From the NCBI GenBank assembly GCA_051453625.1, contig JBOZIK010000001.1, forward strand, positions 70,667,795 through 70,692,615: a stretch of DNA of 24,821 nt. The letters run 5' to 3'. The translations under genes and the position numbers were made by a program. Source of the stretch: Welwitschia mirabilis. Lineage: Eukaryota; Gnetophyta; Gnetopsida; Welwitschiales. Below, one piece after another: positions 1-9,397 of the stretch. The notes under the pieces were generated by a model, which was not told the DNA's origin, did not search any database, and saw only the letters and a program-made list of their open reading frames with translations. How positions within the stretch are numbered: position 1 is the stretch's first letter; each line of letters opens with the position of its first letter.

Positions 1-689
1 TATTACTTCATTTCTTTGAATACTTTATTTCTTATATGTTTTTACTTTCTTTTCTATTTCTCATTAAACACATAATATCAAATGCGTAATTGGAATTTTC
101 ATTAAATTAGTTTTATATCATCTAGTATGAGAGTTCTTAATTTGTGTGAAGTTGGTTATTGTCTTTGATTTTAGTCTAAAGGATTCCATCAAGAAAGCTA
201 ATAATTTCCATCCTATAGAAGTACCGTGTAAGGTAATAATTAGTGGTGTAAAATATCTTAATATTAATAGGGACATTAGTAAAAAGTTTAAAGATAGAGT
301 AATACATACAAGCATTTAGATTCAATTATGGAAGATGAACATAAATAAGAATAATTTATGATGAAGGAGTCATGTACATAAGATGAAGTCCATTTTATAT
401 AGGAAGAGAAGATGTCTTTATAAAATCCCTTACAAAGATGAAAGAAAAGAACTCAATTAGTATGAAACCATTTAAAGAAATATTGAAAGAAGAAAATGTT
501 TATGTGTAAACATCAAATGCACTATGTTTTAGTGTGTAGACAAGGTACTAAAGATATCTCTCAGATGGAAACATACTTTAAATGTAAGAAAATATCATAG
601 TTAGTGAAAATTAGTTTCTAAATAATAACATAATATATTCTTAAAATATTTGTAATGCTTTAAGTCTAGATGAGAATTAGTTAAGAATT
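1..689. other. AT-rich stretch, nothing identified
   Basis: I see no RNA gene, no recognisable protein domain and no clear repeat here. Short open stretches exist on both strands, but they read as low-complexity translations of AT-rich DNA and are full of stops when extended. Positions 180-310 can be read on the plus strand as a peptide containing HPIEVPCKV, which faintly recalls the linker after a copia reverse transcriptase, but the similarity is too short to support a call. Confidence 0.4.
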
Positions 690-1948
690 CATTAACTTTG
701 AATGAGATTAATTATAGCTATCTACAACTTCAAAGACATCTATGAGAAAGATGTATACATGTTTAAAGACATCTACACTAAAAGTGAGCCTAAATCATAA
801 TGACAGATGCCTATCAAGTAAAATGAATCTACACTAAAATTAAGCATGCATCAAAAGGAAACACATTTATCATGAGAAAGACATTTATGATAAACTAAAA
901 TAGGTGATAAGTGATAGGTTATACTAGCAAGATTAAAGTGATGATCCATTTATTATCTATGAATTTAGATAAGTTTTACATAATGAATTCATAATGCTAG
1001 ATGGTTAAAGAAATAGTATTTTAAAGCTCATTTAAATTTATGCAAGTTGCTAATGATTTTTGTCTTGCTAAAGATGTCTTTCTAAAAGATGTCTATAATA
1101 ACTAAAGATATCTTTCTAAAATATGTCTATGAGATTAAAGATGTCTATACCAAAATTTAATGGAAAATAAAAATAACAACTCGATGATGAAAACTAGTCA
1201 TTTATAGCCATTAAAAGGTATTTGAACTAATTTAAATGGTTATATTCCTAGGTTAATGGACAAGATTACTTTATAAGTATAAAAGGTACAAAGAAAGATG
1301 ATTCACAAACATTTTGATAAATTAGTTTGAATTTACATAGACTAAAATCTCTTGAACTTGATTAAATGATACTATCATTAAAGACATCTTGTACTTCTAT
1401 GTTCATATATTGCTACAACTCTAATATTTGAATATTGTAGATGATTACATCAAAGAAGTGCTCAAGCAACTACCCTCGACATATTATTTTAGGTTTATTC
1501 TTCTTTTATTCTAGTTTTAGTATCTTTCTGTTGGGCTATCTAATTTGTTGAATTATTTATTTCATATTAATATTATTTCTAGGATCCCTTTCTTAGGAAG
1601 TCCATATTGTAAGGCAATACTTGCAAGGTTGTGCTTTTTAACATTGGAAACATTATTAAGAGTCCTTTTGAATATTACTTTGCTAAATTCTCTAAGGGGA
1701 AGAGAGTGATACCTTAAGAGGAGTATCTCATTTGGTTGTAAGGTTGTTGATGCTCACAAACTGCTATTTTATAGGTTAAGAATATTTAAAGGTATGAAAG
1801 AAAGCCACCCTCCATGTATGAACATACCCAAGTTGGAGAACCACATAAATTGGTAATATTTTCTTTTGTATTTTTCTAATTGATTTGTTGGTTAAATTTT
1901 ATTTAATAAAACTCATTTATCATTTTCATCTAATTTCAATGATCCTCA
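690..1948 (+). mobile_element. Ty1/copia LTR, decayed (copy 1)
   Basis: This is a probable 5' LTR. The 3' end is placed at the CA of 1947-1948 because a decayed tRNA primer site starts three bases later, followed by copia gag. A TATA box lies at 1278-1286. The upstream half (720-1160) is studded with copies of an AGATGTCT/AGACATCT octamer. The 5' end is uncertain; I set it just before the octamer cluster. The same LTR occurs in reverse orientation at 11405-12650, where a run containing GATGAAAACTAGT and a downstream AATGGTTA match with several substitutions. The last part (1351-1948) is repeated at 2198-2795. What is certain is the repeat and its position before gag; the exact LTR limits are inferred. 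Confidence 0.65.
1278..1286 (+). promoter_or_regulatory. TATA box of copia LTR
   Basis: TATAAAAGG is a strong plant core-promoter match. It sits about 660 bases before the LTR 3' end, as expected for the U3/R boundary of a long LTR. The inverted copy near 12 kb lacks this segment. Given the decay of the element it is probably a relic, not an active promoter. Confidence 0.5.
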
Positions 1949-1950
1949 AA

Positions 1951-1962
1951 TGATATTAGAAT
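1951..1962 (+). other. Decayed primer-binding site (tRNA-iMet type), copy 1
   Basis: TGATATTAGAAT aligns with the plant copia primer site TGGTATCAGAGC at 8 of 12 positions. The mismatches are three transitions (two G-to-A, one C-to-T) and a C-to-T at the last base. It lies three bases after the LTR's terminal CA and about 60 bases before the gag reading frame, as in intact copia elements. Confidence 0.7.
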
Positions 1963-2009
1963 AGATACTTACAAGAAGGAATAACATTCTTAAGTAAACT
2001 ATAAAAGAA

Positions 2010-2097
2010 ATACCATCTATCAAATCTCCTCTCTTCAATGAGTTAAACTATGCCTATTGGAAGATGAGGATATATGTGTACTTATTATTTTGAGTTT
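2010..2097 (+). pseudogene. Ty1/copia gag N-terminus, fragment cut by gap
   Basis: The reading frame gives SPLFNELNYAYWKMRIYVYL, the conserved copia gag start (substrate pattern 'F.G.NY.YWK.RM..YL'). It is interrupted by the assembly gap. The same codons reappear intact in position at 2857-2944, where the frame continues into the rest of gag. No start codon can be assigned. Confidence 0.75.
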
Positions 2098-2197
2098 NNN
2101 NNNNNNNNNNNNNNNNNNNNNNNNNNNNNNNNNNNNNNNNNNNNNNNNNNNNNNNNNNNNNNNNNNNNNNNNNNNNNNNNNNNNNNNNNNNNNNNNN
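2098..2197. other. Assembly gap (100 N)
   Basis: A run of exactly 100 N, a conventional unknown-length gap. Both sides carry the same 747-base sequence, so the true sequence may have one copy fewer than shown. Confidence 0.95.
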
Positions 2198-2795
2198 CCT
2201 AAACTTAATTAAAGGATACTATCATTAAAGACATCTTGTATTTCTATGTTCATCTATTACTACAACACTAATATTTGAATCTTATAGATAACTACATTAA
2301 AGAAGTGCTCAAGCAATGACACTCGACATGTTATTTTAGGTTTGTTCTTCTTTTACTCTAGTTTTAGTATCTTTCTGTTGGACTCTCTAATTTGTTGAAT
2401 TATTTATTTCATATTAATCTTATTTCTAGAATCCCTTTCTTTGAAATTCCAAAGTGTGAGGCAATACTTGCAAGGTTGTGCTTTTTAACATTGGAAACAT
2501 TATTAAGAGTCCTTTTAAATATTAATTTGCTAAATTCTCTAAGGGGAAGAGAGTGATACCTTAAGAGGAGTATCTAATTTGGTTGTAAGATTTTTGATGC
2601 TCCTAAACTACTATTTTATAGGTTAAGAATATTCAAAGGTAAGAAAGAAAGCCACCCTTCATATATGAACATACCCAAGTTGGAGAACCACATAAATTGG
2701 TAATATTTCCTTTTGTATTTTTCTAATTAATTTGTTGGTTAAATTTTATTTAATAAAACTCATTTATCACTTCCATCTAATTTCAATGATTCTCA
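2198..2795 (+). mobile_element. Ty1/copia LTR 3' part (copy 2)
   Basis: This repeats 1351-1948, ends at the same CA (2794-2795) and is followed by the same primer site. The LTR is truncated at its 5' side by the gap, so the TATA box is absent here. It belongs directly to the gag at 2857-3390 because no break is visible between them. Whether it and copy 1 are two LTRs or one LTR represented twice depends on the gap. Confidence 0.7.
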
Positions 2796-2797
2796 AA

Positions 2798-2809
2798 TGA
2801 TATTAGAAT
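2798..2809 (+). other. Decayed primer-binding site, copy 2
   Basis: The sequence is identical to the site at 1951-1962 (TGATATTAGAAT, degenerate TGGTATCAGAGC). It sits two bases after the LTR end and upstream of gag. Confidence 0.7.
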
Positions 2810-2856
2810 AGATACTCACAAGAAGAAATAACATTCTTGAGTAAACTATAAAAGAA

Positions 2857-3390
2857 ATACCATCTATCAAATCTCCTCTCTTTAATGAGCTAAACTATGC
2901 CTATTGGAAGATGAGGATATATGTGTACTTATTATTTTGAGTTTCAAGTTGGAAAAACATTAAAGATGGATCCAAAGAGCTAATAAAATCCTTTACAAAT
3001 GTTACCAAAAATACCCTTACATAGATTAATCCTAAAATAAAATGGAAATATTAAGATAAAAAACTTACATGTATGATGATTTAAAGGGAAAGAATGCACT
3101 TTATTTAGCTCTTGCTATAGAAGAATTCAATAAGATAGTTAGATGAAGAATTATCAAGGACATATGAAATGTCTTAGAAGGTATAGATAAAGGAAATTTA
3201 ATTGTTAAATAATCAAAACTATTTATTTGGTTGATTTAGTTTGTAAACATTAAGATTAATAATCGAAAGAATGCAAATGAATAATTCATAAGGGTTAACA
3301 ATAGTGTGAATGTCATTAATGAAATTAGTAAAGATCTTCCAGAGGCTAAGGTGATTGAAAAAGTAGTCACATCCTTAACTCTAGAATATA
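2857..3390 (+). pseudogene. Ty1/copia gag (UBN2-type), decayed
   Basis: This is the capsid-type Gag of a plant copia element, which would form the virus-like particle. Read across frames it gives in order: SPLFNELNYAYWKMRIYVYL (start of gag, about 2865-2930); WKNIKDGSKELIKSFTNV; KNALYLALAIEEFNKIV (about 3092-3142); RIIKDI-stop-NVLEG, which corresponds to the family's 'AKDIWNTLE' stretch with TGG turned to a stop; then KINNRKNANE and FIRVNNSVNVINEISKD (about 3250-3335) and EAKVIEKVVTSL. These follow the UBN2/retrotran_gag family order. There are several in-frame stops and at least two frameshifts, so it cannot be translated. The zinc knuckle and protease that should follow are missing because the sequence passes directly into a Ty3 fragment. 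Confidence 0.85.
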
Positions 3391-4345
3391 GATTAAGAAG
3401 GTAAAGGAAGAATTTGATCAATTAAAGGAAATAATTATTCAAGATTCTACACTAGAACATCTAGATTCAAATAAGCGATTTTAAGTAAAGTGTGATGTAA
3501 AAAATGAATAATTTGAAATGTGCTCATCTAAGAAATAAAATATATTTCTTTCTTAGCAAGAAGATGAATGATGCCAAGAAAATATACTAAAAAATGAAAA
3601 GGAACTACACGTTAGTTTGCAAGACTTAAAGTAGTCAATAGATTACTTACTATAAAAGGAAGTAATTTTTTACAACGTTTACAAGATATTACAATACATA
3701 AATAATCAAGAAACATTAAGTCCAAATAAAGTGAAATAAAAAGATGAATGAATTTAACATTGTGATTAATCACAAAAGAAACAAGATAAATAGAGCTACA
3801 AATGCTTTAAGTCAAGTAGTGTGCATGGTATGATATTGTGATGTTAATGTAAATTTATCATACATTTTGTATTTATGTCATTTTAATATAGACTTCAAAG
3901 ATGTCTACAATAATGTGAAGAAACCTTTATAATTGTAAGGGCTTTCATATTTAATAAAATTTCTTTACAAGGGTAATATATTGTGTATTCTTAAAGGATT
4001 AGCAAGGGAGAATATCATGTAAGAAAATCACTATGAAAACAATAGGTAGACATTATGGATCAAATAAAACTTATGAACTATTAATATCATTGGCCTAAAA
4101 TGTATAGGAATTGATTGAATATGTTGAAAAGTTATCCTACATGTCAAGAAAAAAAGATAAGTAACAAATGTTAGATTATATATATAATTACTAGTTCTAG
4201 TAGATCCATGATACAACATGATTATGATTCTCATATTTGGATTACCTCACTCTAAGAATGAACATGGTTTCATCATGGTAGTGATTAAAAAATTCAATAA
4301 AATGATACACTTTCATCATTATGCAAAGATAAGTGATGCTTGAAC
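3391..4345 (+). pseudogene. Ty3/gypsy RNase H-integrase fragment, decayed
   Basis: Order and motifs match a plant Ty3 pol 3' half. The end of the RT connection reads VKEEFDQLKE and LEHLDSNKRF. RNase H follows: VKCD (family 'F.VECDAS'), IYFFLSKKMNDAKKIY (family 'IAYFS.K...A...Y'), KELHV, LQYINNQETLSP (family 'TDH.SL.YL..Q..L') and FNIVINHKRNKINRATNALS (family 'Y.I.Y..GKEN..ADALSR', about 3750-3805). Next comes the integrase: LCILKGLARENI, the zinc-binding region HYGSNKTYELL, then WPKMYRN and LKSYPTCQ (4105-4150). The core start is GLPHSKNEHGFIMVV (about 4235-4285) followed by FNKMIHFHHYAKISDA. The first zinc-finger Cys reads Tyr (CPTC to YPTC). Many stops and frameshifts are present. It lacks RT and the rest of the integrase core. 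Confidence 0.88.
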
Positions 4346-4510
4346 AACATTATTTTTACTAGAATAAGCTTGAATAAAACATTAAATAATTTTAGCAAAA
4401 CTCCATTCCAGTCATATTTTCTTTCAACTAAAGAGAACCTATCAAAGTCCTATGATTTTATAACCAAATGCAAGAGGAATCAACATTGTATAAGGAGTAT
4501 AAGATAACTA

Positions 4511-4540
4511 AATAAAATAAAATAAAATAAAATAAAATAA
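4511..4540 (+). repeat. (AATAA)6 microsatellite
   Basis: Six perfect tandem copies of AATAA lie immediately before the readable Ty3 gag-protease remnant. This is a simple repeat, useful only as a marker. Confidence 0.95.
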
Positions 4541-5315
4541 GGCTATTAATCTTAAAAGTGGAAAAGAGTTAAAAAATTAAACTGAGTAAAACTAAATTAA
4601 ATAGGAATCAATATCCATAAATAATAATGAGAAAGATAATATTATAGAGCATTTAAAAATTTCTATGTCCACTTATCAAGAATCTTTACCCTTTTCATAA
4701 CAACTTTGGAAAAAAAAGCATTATGAGAAAAAGAGATAAAAGCCTTAGAGATTTTTAAGGAAGTTAAAATTAACATACCTCTATTAGAAGCCATCAAATA
4801 AATCCCTAATTATGTGAAATACCTTCAAGATATATGCAACATCAAGAGAAAAATACATGTTAATAAAAAATTATTTCTATCTTAATAAACCAATGCAATC
4901 ATATAACATTAAATCCACTAAAAGTATAAATCACTAAGTTTCTTGATAATTACAAATGGAGATAAGCACCTTAGGTAAGCCTTATTAGATCTTAAAGAAA
5001 TTGTAGATCTTTTAGTTCATTTAATTATAAGAAAATAGGCCTAAATAACCACAATCAAATAAAGATCCAATTTTAATTAGCTAATAAATCATTTAATTCA
5101 TCATTAGTAATTGTTAAAGATGTGACTATAAAAATAGATAATTGTTACTTATCCATAGACTTCATTGTCTTATAAATGGATCCTAATAAGAATAATTAAA
5201 TTTCTATTATTATAGGTAAATCCTTTCTTGCAACATCAAATGCTCTTACTAATTAAAAGAATGGTTAATGAAAGTTTCATTTAGCAATATAATAATGGAA
5301 TTGAATATTTTTAGT
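4541..5315 (+). pseudogene. Ty3/gypsy gag end and aspartic protease, decayed
   Basis: This is the 3' part of a Ty3 gag-pol, resembling the Athila-type plant elements. In order: AINLKSGKEL (family 'TLRSGKEL', 4542-4571); EIFKEVKINIPLLEAIK followed by IPNYVKYLQDICNIKRKIHV (about 4740-4860), the conserved 'NIPLLEAIKQ.P.YAKFLKD.C..KRK' block before the protease; ALLDLKEIVDLL at about 4979-5014, matching 'ALLDLGASVNLLP' of the retropepsin-like active site with the DLG glycine changed to lysine; then ISIIIGKSFLATSNALTN (about 5200-5255), matching 'PIILGRPFLATSNALI'. The protease would have cut the polyprotein. Stops and frameshifts are frequent. It follows a different Ty3 fragment (RNase H-integrase) in the wrong order for a single element, so the two are probably separate insertions or a rearranged one. 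Confidence 0.82.
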
Positions 5316-5424
5316 ATTATTTAATTACTAGAAGAATACCAATAATATTTATTTTTTTATGGAGTTTAAAATCTTAATCCTTCGCTAATTAAGAAAAATA
5401 TTTTCTTCTCTAATGATCATTCTA
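5316..5424. other. Junction between plus-strand Ty3 and minus-strand copia
   Basis: About 100 AT-rich bases separate the end of the Ty3 protease block from the C-terminal end of the opposed copia integrase. I could not find a target duplication or a clean element end here. Confidence 0.4.
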
Positions 5425-6192
5425 ATAATTTGAATACACCTTTAAAGAATTATTAGAAAAGCATATAAATGCTATATGTTGAATCGCATCTAAATTTAAA
5501 AGTTTAGATTCTATTACTTACCCTTTAAATATACCCTTTTAAATTTCTTACACTTGTTTGTAAAGTTGTATCACAAAAACATCATCTATTCTATGCCCTC
5601 TTTGCATGCCTAACATTTTGAGCCTTATAATAGCAATATTTTTGAGCTATGAATCATAAACACCATTAACCCTTTAAACCTCTTCATACAACTACTTCAT
5701 TTCTATTGAAAATATATTCTTCCTTTCTTCCAATCCATTTTGTTGAGGTATTCAAGGAGCTAAAAACTGATGAAATATTTTATAGTTATCATAGAAGTTA
5801 ACAAAATTTTTTTTCCAAACTCACTTCCATGATTATACCTGACTTTCTTAATGGTGAGGCCCTTTTCATTCTAAATTTTTCCATAAAGATGACAACATGT
5901 ATCAAATGCATTAGATTTAGAATTAAAAATTTAACCTAGATATATCTTGTAAAATCATTAACACCCATCATCAAATATCTCTTGTCACTTAGACTTTGAA
6001 ATTTTATAGGCCCTACTAAATTTAAGTAAAACAAATATATAGGTCTTTTGAGGATATCTCAAACATGGATTTAAAAGAGGTTTTTATGATTTTGCTTGTT
6101 TGACAATGTTCACACAAATTAGAGTTGGAAAAACTAAGTTTGGAAAACCCTTTAACCAACTATTATTGATATATAGTTCTCAAGTTTGCAAC
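5425..6192 (-). pseudogene. Ty1/copia integrase, decayed, 5' end in gap
   Basis: Read on the minus strand from high to low coordinates. The zinc-binding end gives LCEHCQTSKI (about 6080-6115). The catalytic core gives LNLVGPIKFQSL, RYLMMGVNDFTRYI and VKFL (about 5920-6030). HGSEF follows at about 5818-5832, then QQNGLEERKN (about 5720-5745). A later stretch, FSNNSLKVYSN near 5430-5470, matches the copia 'GYS..SKAYRVYN' region that lies between integrase and RT. Compared with the family D,D,E catalytic triad, the first two Asp read Asn (NLVGP for DLVGP; NHGSEF for DHGSEF), both explained by GAT/GAC to AAT/AAC, while the Glu is kept. Stops and frameshifts disrupt it. It is on the opposite strand to the Ty3 remnants next to it. 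Confidence 0.88.
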
Positions 6193-6292
6193 NNNNNNNN
6201 NNNNNNNNNNNNNNNNNNNNNNNNNNNNNNNNNNNNNNNNNNNNNNNNNNNNNNNNNNNNNNNNNNNNNNNNNNNNNNNNNNNNNNNNNNNN
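6193..6292. other. Assembly gap (100 N)
   Basis: Exactly 100 N, interrupting the minus-strand copia integrase just before its zinc-binding histidines. Unlike three other gaps, I see no repeated sequence on its two sides. Confidence 0.95.
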
Positions 6293-7352
6293 TAACATAA
6301 ATTATATAGATTAAATCACATCTAACTTTAAACATTTAAAATATGTTGCTTGCACTTCACATATTCTTCAAATTCCTTACTTTATGTGTAGACTCATCAC
6401 ATGAAAATGTTGTCAATTTTGTTTCCTCTTTAGATAACCAATGTTTTGACCCTCCTAACCATAATATTTTTTATCCTTTCATTTTGCATATCATTGAAAA
6501 AGCTTCTTGTCATAGCACCTTTCGAAATATAATATATGAGTTAATGATCAAGTATGTTTTCTTCATTAAGAACCATTAACACCATCACCATTTCAAAACT
6601 TTTTACACATCCACTTCATTTTTGAACCTTCTCATTAAACATACTAATCATTAACTATTTTTATTTATTCATGATTTCTTAAGACTTAATGACTCTAAGT
6701 GATAGCCTTTAATAAATAAAATACTAATAATAAATCATCTTATCAATACAAGTTTAGATATAATTGAAGTGTGTTTATATTATTCAAGGAAAGTTTATGA
6801 TTATTTTTGAGTTATCTTATTAAGGATAGTTTCATGTGAGTTCTCCAATTTTGAAACATATAAATAAAAAAGATACACTCTACTTTTATGCTATACTTGT
6901 GTCTTAAAGCATTTTATGGGGATAAAATATTTCTCAATTGGGATAATAAGCTAATAACTCCTCTTATGTGAATAAAATAAAAATGATGATTATGAGAAGT
7001 AAAATCAAAAGAAAATGTATTATCTCTTCCCTAGAAGTACATTATATTTTAATCATAATTAATATGTTTACTTAATTATATCAATACTATAAATGCTTGC
7101 TAGCAATAAAACATTGATTTCTTTTAGAAACAACATGCTTAATTCTATTGGAAAAAAATGGCATAATATTGGATGCTCAATATAGTCTAAATTCTTGAAA
7201 TAAGGGATATGTGTAATTGCAAAAAAAGTAAACTATAAAACGAAAAGATGGGATTTGGAGATTTTCTATTTTTCCCTTCTTTAACAATTATACTTGATAA
7301 TTTTCTTATTGATTTTTGAACTCTTGAAAGTTTAGTTAATGAATATCTTATT
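6293..7352. other. AT-rich stretch, possibly upstream part of the minus-strand copia
   Basis: By position this should hold the protease/gag side of the copia integrase at 5425-6192. On the minus strand 6300-6500 reads through with few stops (for example WLSKEETKLTTFSCDES), but I could not match it to gag or protease motifs. The open frame of 78 codons on the plus strand at 6343-6579 has no recognisable domain and is probably chance. Beyond 6600 I see nothing definable. Confidence 0.35.
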
Positions 7353-7505
7353 NNNNNNNNNNNNNNNNNNNNNNNNNNNNNNNNNNNNNNNNNNNNNNNN
7401 NNNNNNNNNNNNNNNNNNNNNNNNNNNNNNNNNNNNNNNNNNNNNNNNNNNNAATTTATTATTGATTTGTGAACTCTTGAAAGTTTAGTTAATGAATATC
7501 TTACT
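7299..7505 (+). repeat. Short direct repeat flanking a gap
   Basis: About 53 bases at 7299-7352, ending at the gap, recur almost exactly at 7453-7505, starting at the first base after it; the shared core is GAACTCTTGAAAGTTTAG and neighbours. As at the first gap, this is the signature of overlapping contig ends. Confidence 0.88.
7353..7452. other. Assembly gap (100 N)
   Basis: A run of 100 N flanked by the same ~53-base sequence on both sides. The real gap may be zero or negative in length. Confidence 0.95.
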
Positions 7506-7785
7506 TATTTAACATTTTGATTCAAATAAGTAAAAACAAAACTTAAAAAAATTTCAATAAAATTTCAAGTTACTTATGTGAATCAAAATCAGTAAGATGT
7601 TCATCTTGATCCACAAAATTAGTGAGATATTCATTTCCTTACTAATTTTGTTCTTCAGTTCATTTTTCTTGAATTATCTCATGAATTACATTTTTAATTT
7701 ATTTTGTAAACTTAACATTAAAATTTTTTTCTCCTTTGTTTTACCATTCTTCTATTTCTTCTCTATTTTCTTGCTTATTTTTTAG
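7506..7785. other. AT-rich leader to transposon-protein remnant
   Basis: A T-rich stretch giving strongly hydrophobic chance translations (Phe/Leu/Ile). No gene is supported. It lies directly upstream of the decayed coding region at 7786. Confidence 0.4.
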
Positions 7786-8875
7786 AAAAAACAATGAAAG
7801 ACAAGGATCCTTCACCAAAGAAGAAGTTTTTAACTCATTTTTTAATAGATGCACTCCATTCTACTTATCAAGGATTGAAACTAAAGGATGAAACTACTTT
7901 CTAATAGAGGTCAATGCATTTTATTACCCTAAAAAAGTAATTGAATTTTACAAGAATGCTATATTTAATGATGAAAACCTTTGGGTAATCCATTCTCATA
8001 TACACCAAACTTCTTTTTCAATTTATTTAGTTGATTTTTAGGTTGTTTTAGGGGTAGAAAATTTAGAGAATTTACCATTTATTTTATAAAACCTTTAGAA
8101 TATTCTTGTCATGGCTTAGATGTAGAATATGTACATAATAAATAAGGATCTTTACATTGTAATTTTTTAAATAAAAATCAACTTTCTTTATTTGAATTTC
8201 TCACTTGTAATGTCTTTTTCATTTCACATGACATAGATGTCTATAGTAGCCATCTAGACCTCGTTAGAATTTTCTTAAAAAAATGACTTTTTGACATTGC
8301 AAAATTTCTATTTAGAACCATCATTAATCATGAACGATAAGAAAGTAGCCTTAAATTCCTCTTCCTATTTTATGACATTATTTATCATAACCTATACTGA
8401 ACCTTAGATTGTGAACATTGGGATAGAGCTTATATAAAAACCATAATATCCCAAAAACAAGAACCCAATTCTAAGAGTGCAAGAATATAGATTAGATCTT
8501 AGGGTAAAAATAATAGCAATGTAAAGAATAGTAGTATCCTAAGTAGGAAGAATAAATATAGTATGATCCTTCTCCTATTCATACTATTCCTCCACATATT
8601 ACTCCTCATGTATCTCCATCAACTCATCATAAAGGAAAAAATCCTATTAAAGAAACTTCCCATCCTTCTTCTTCTTTTCCTTTCCCTCATGCTCCACATT
8701 TGCCCTCTTTTTCTTATAGTAGGACATTTCTTAAATAGATGCCATGAGAACACAAAACTTGGATTGGTAAGTTGTGCGAAAACTTGAAGAAGACTATTAA
8801 ATTTCAAAAGAATATATCTCACCAAAAAAAAAGAAATTGATAAGAACTTAGAAATATTAGTTTTTAGTGGATGAC
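7786..8875 (+). pseudogene. Plant transposon-protein-like pseudogene
   Basis: One decayed reading frame can be followed for about 1 kb. It starts KNNERQGSFTKEEVFNSFFN, continues with VIEFYKNAIFNDENLWV (about 7937-7990) and VVLGVENLENLPFIL (about 8043-8090). After a +1 shift it gives EYSCHGLDVEYVHNK, then FLTCNVFFISHDIDVYSSHL (about 8193-8255), FLFRTIINHER and DCEHWDRAYIKTIISQKQEP. After a second shift near 8540 the frame is Pro/Ser-rich (SPIHTIPPHITPHVSPSTHH), then a basic, probably helical end (WIGKLCENLKKTIKFQKNI). The 'FY.N......VRG..I.F....IN..LG' pattern and Pro-rich tail recall the 'putative plant transposon protein' domain found in plant retroelement-associated ORFs. Molecular function is unknown. 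Most stops are TAA/TAG/TGA from CAA/CAG/CGA/TGG. Reality of a coding past is well supported; the family name is tentative. Confidence 0.6.
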
Positions 8876-9397
8876 CATTACATCAAAATTGTACTTCTTC
8901 TTATATGAATACTAGTTTAACGTTTGCATTGTAGTATTTTTCTAGTTTATAGCATAATGAAAAGCCATGTCATAAAAACCTTGAATATTCTCAAAAGTTG
9001 TATTAAATTTTTCTTTCTTCTAAACTTTGAAAACAAAGTTTAATTTTTGTTAAGGGGTATGGAATCCATTTTTCAAAGATTTTTTTTTCTAATTTTAATG
9101 AATTATTTTTAAAAAATTAGTAAAAAAACAAAAGATATATCTTGATACTTGAGTACTTTTCTTTAGAATATTTTCATATTAAATCATTTTTTTCTCATAC
9201 TTTTTGCTAATAGTCTAGTAAAAGTCTAGATATGAGCACGATAACATGTAAAAATTAACATTTAAACCAAGTTTATTTGATTAATTTATCTTGTAAGAAG
9301 ATATTAAAATAGCTATTTTAGAATAAAATTATGTCTTCAACCCTTTTTTAATACAATTTGTAAAGTTATGTACTTTCTCATGATAATTTTAAGTTAC
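8876..9397. other. AT-rich stretch, nothing identified
   Basis: Contains poly-A and poly-T runs but no coding remnant, RNA gene or repeat that I can name. It may be the 3' untranslated part of the element carrying the transposon-protein remnant. Confidence 0.4.

Larger units (their letters stand above)
1351..2097 (+). repeat. Direct repeat, left copy, ending at a gap
   Basis: This 747-base segment (LTR end, primer site, leader and first gag codons) recurs at 2198-2944 with a constant offset of 847. Identity is about nine in ten by eye, most differences being transitions. It ends exactly at the first N of the gap, while its partner begins at the first base after it. That geometry is typical of two contigs that overlap but were not merged, although a true tandem LTR arrangement cannot be excluded. 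Confidence 0.9.

Noticed and set aside
180-310. Copia RT-RNase H linker (HPIEVPCKV)
   Set aside because: Only one short block resembles the family, and neither RT before it nor RNase H after it can be found.
6343-6579. 78-codon plus-strand frame with ATG
   Set aside because: No domain. It lies where the upstream part of a minus-strand copia is expected, and its composition is that of chance AT-rich reading.
7597-7785. 62-codon Phe/Leu/Ile-rich frame resembling a membrane protein
   Set aside because: T-rich DNA gives such translations by chance; there are no other signs of a gene.
8563-8825. Hydrophobic Leu-rich plus-strand frame and an overlapping basic minus-strand frame
   Set aside because: Both are off-frame readings of the Pro/Ser-rich tail of the transposon-type pseudogene.
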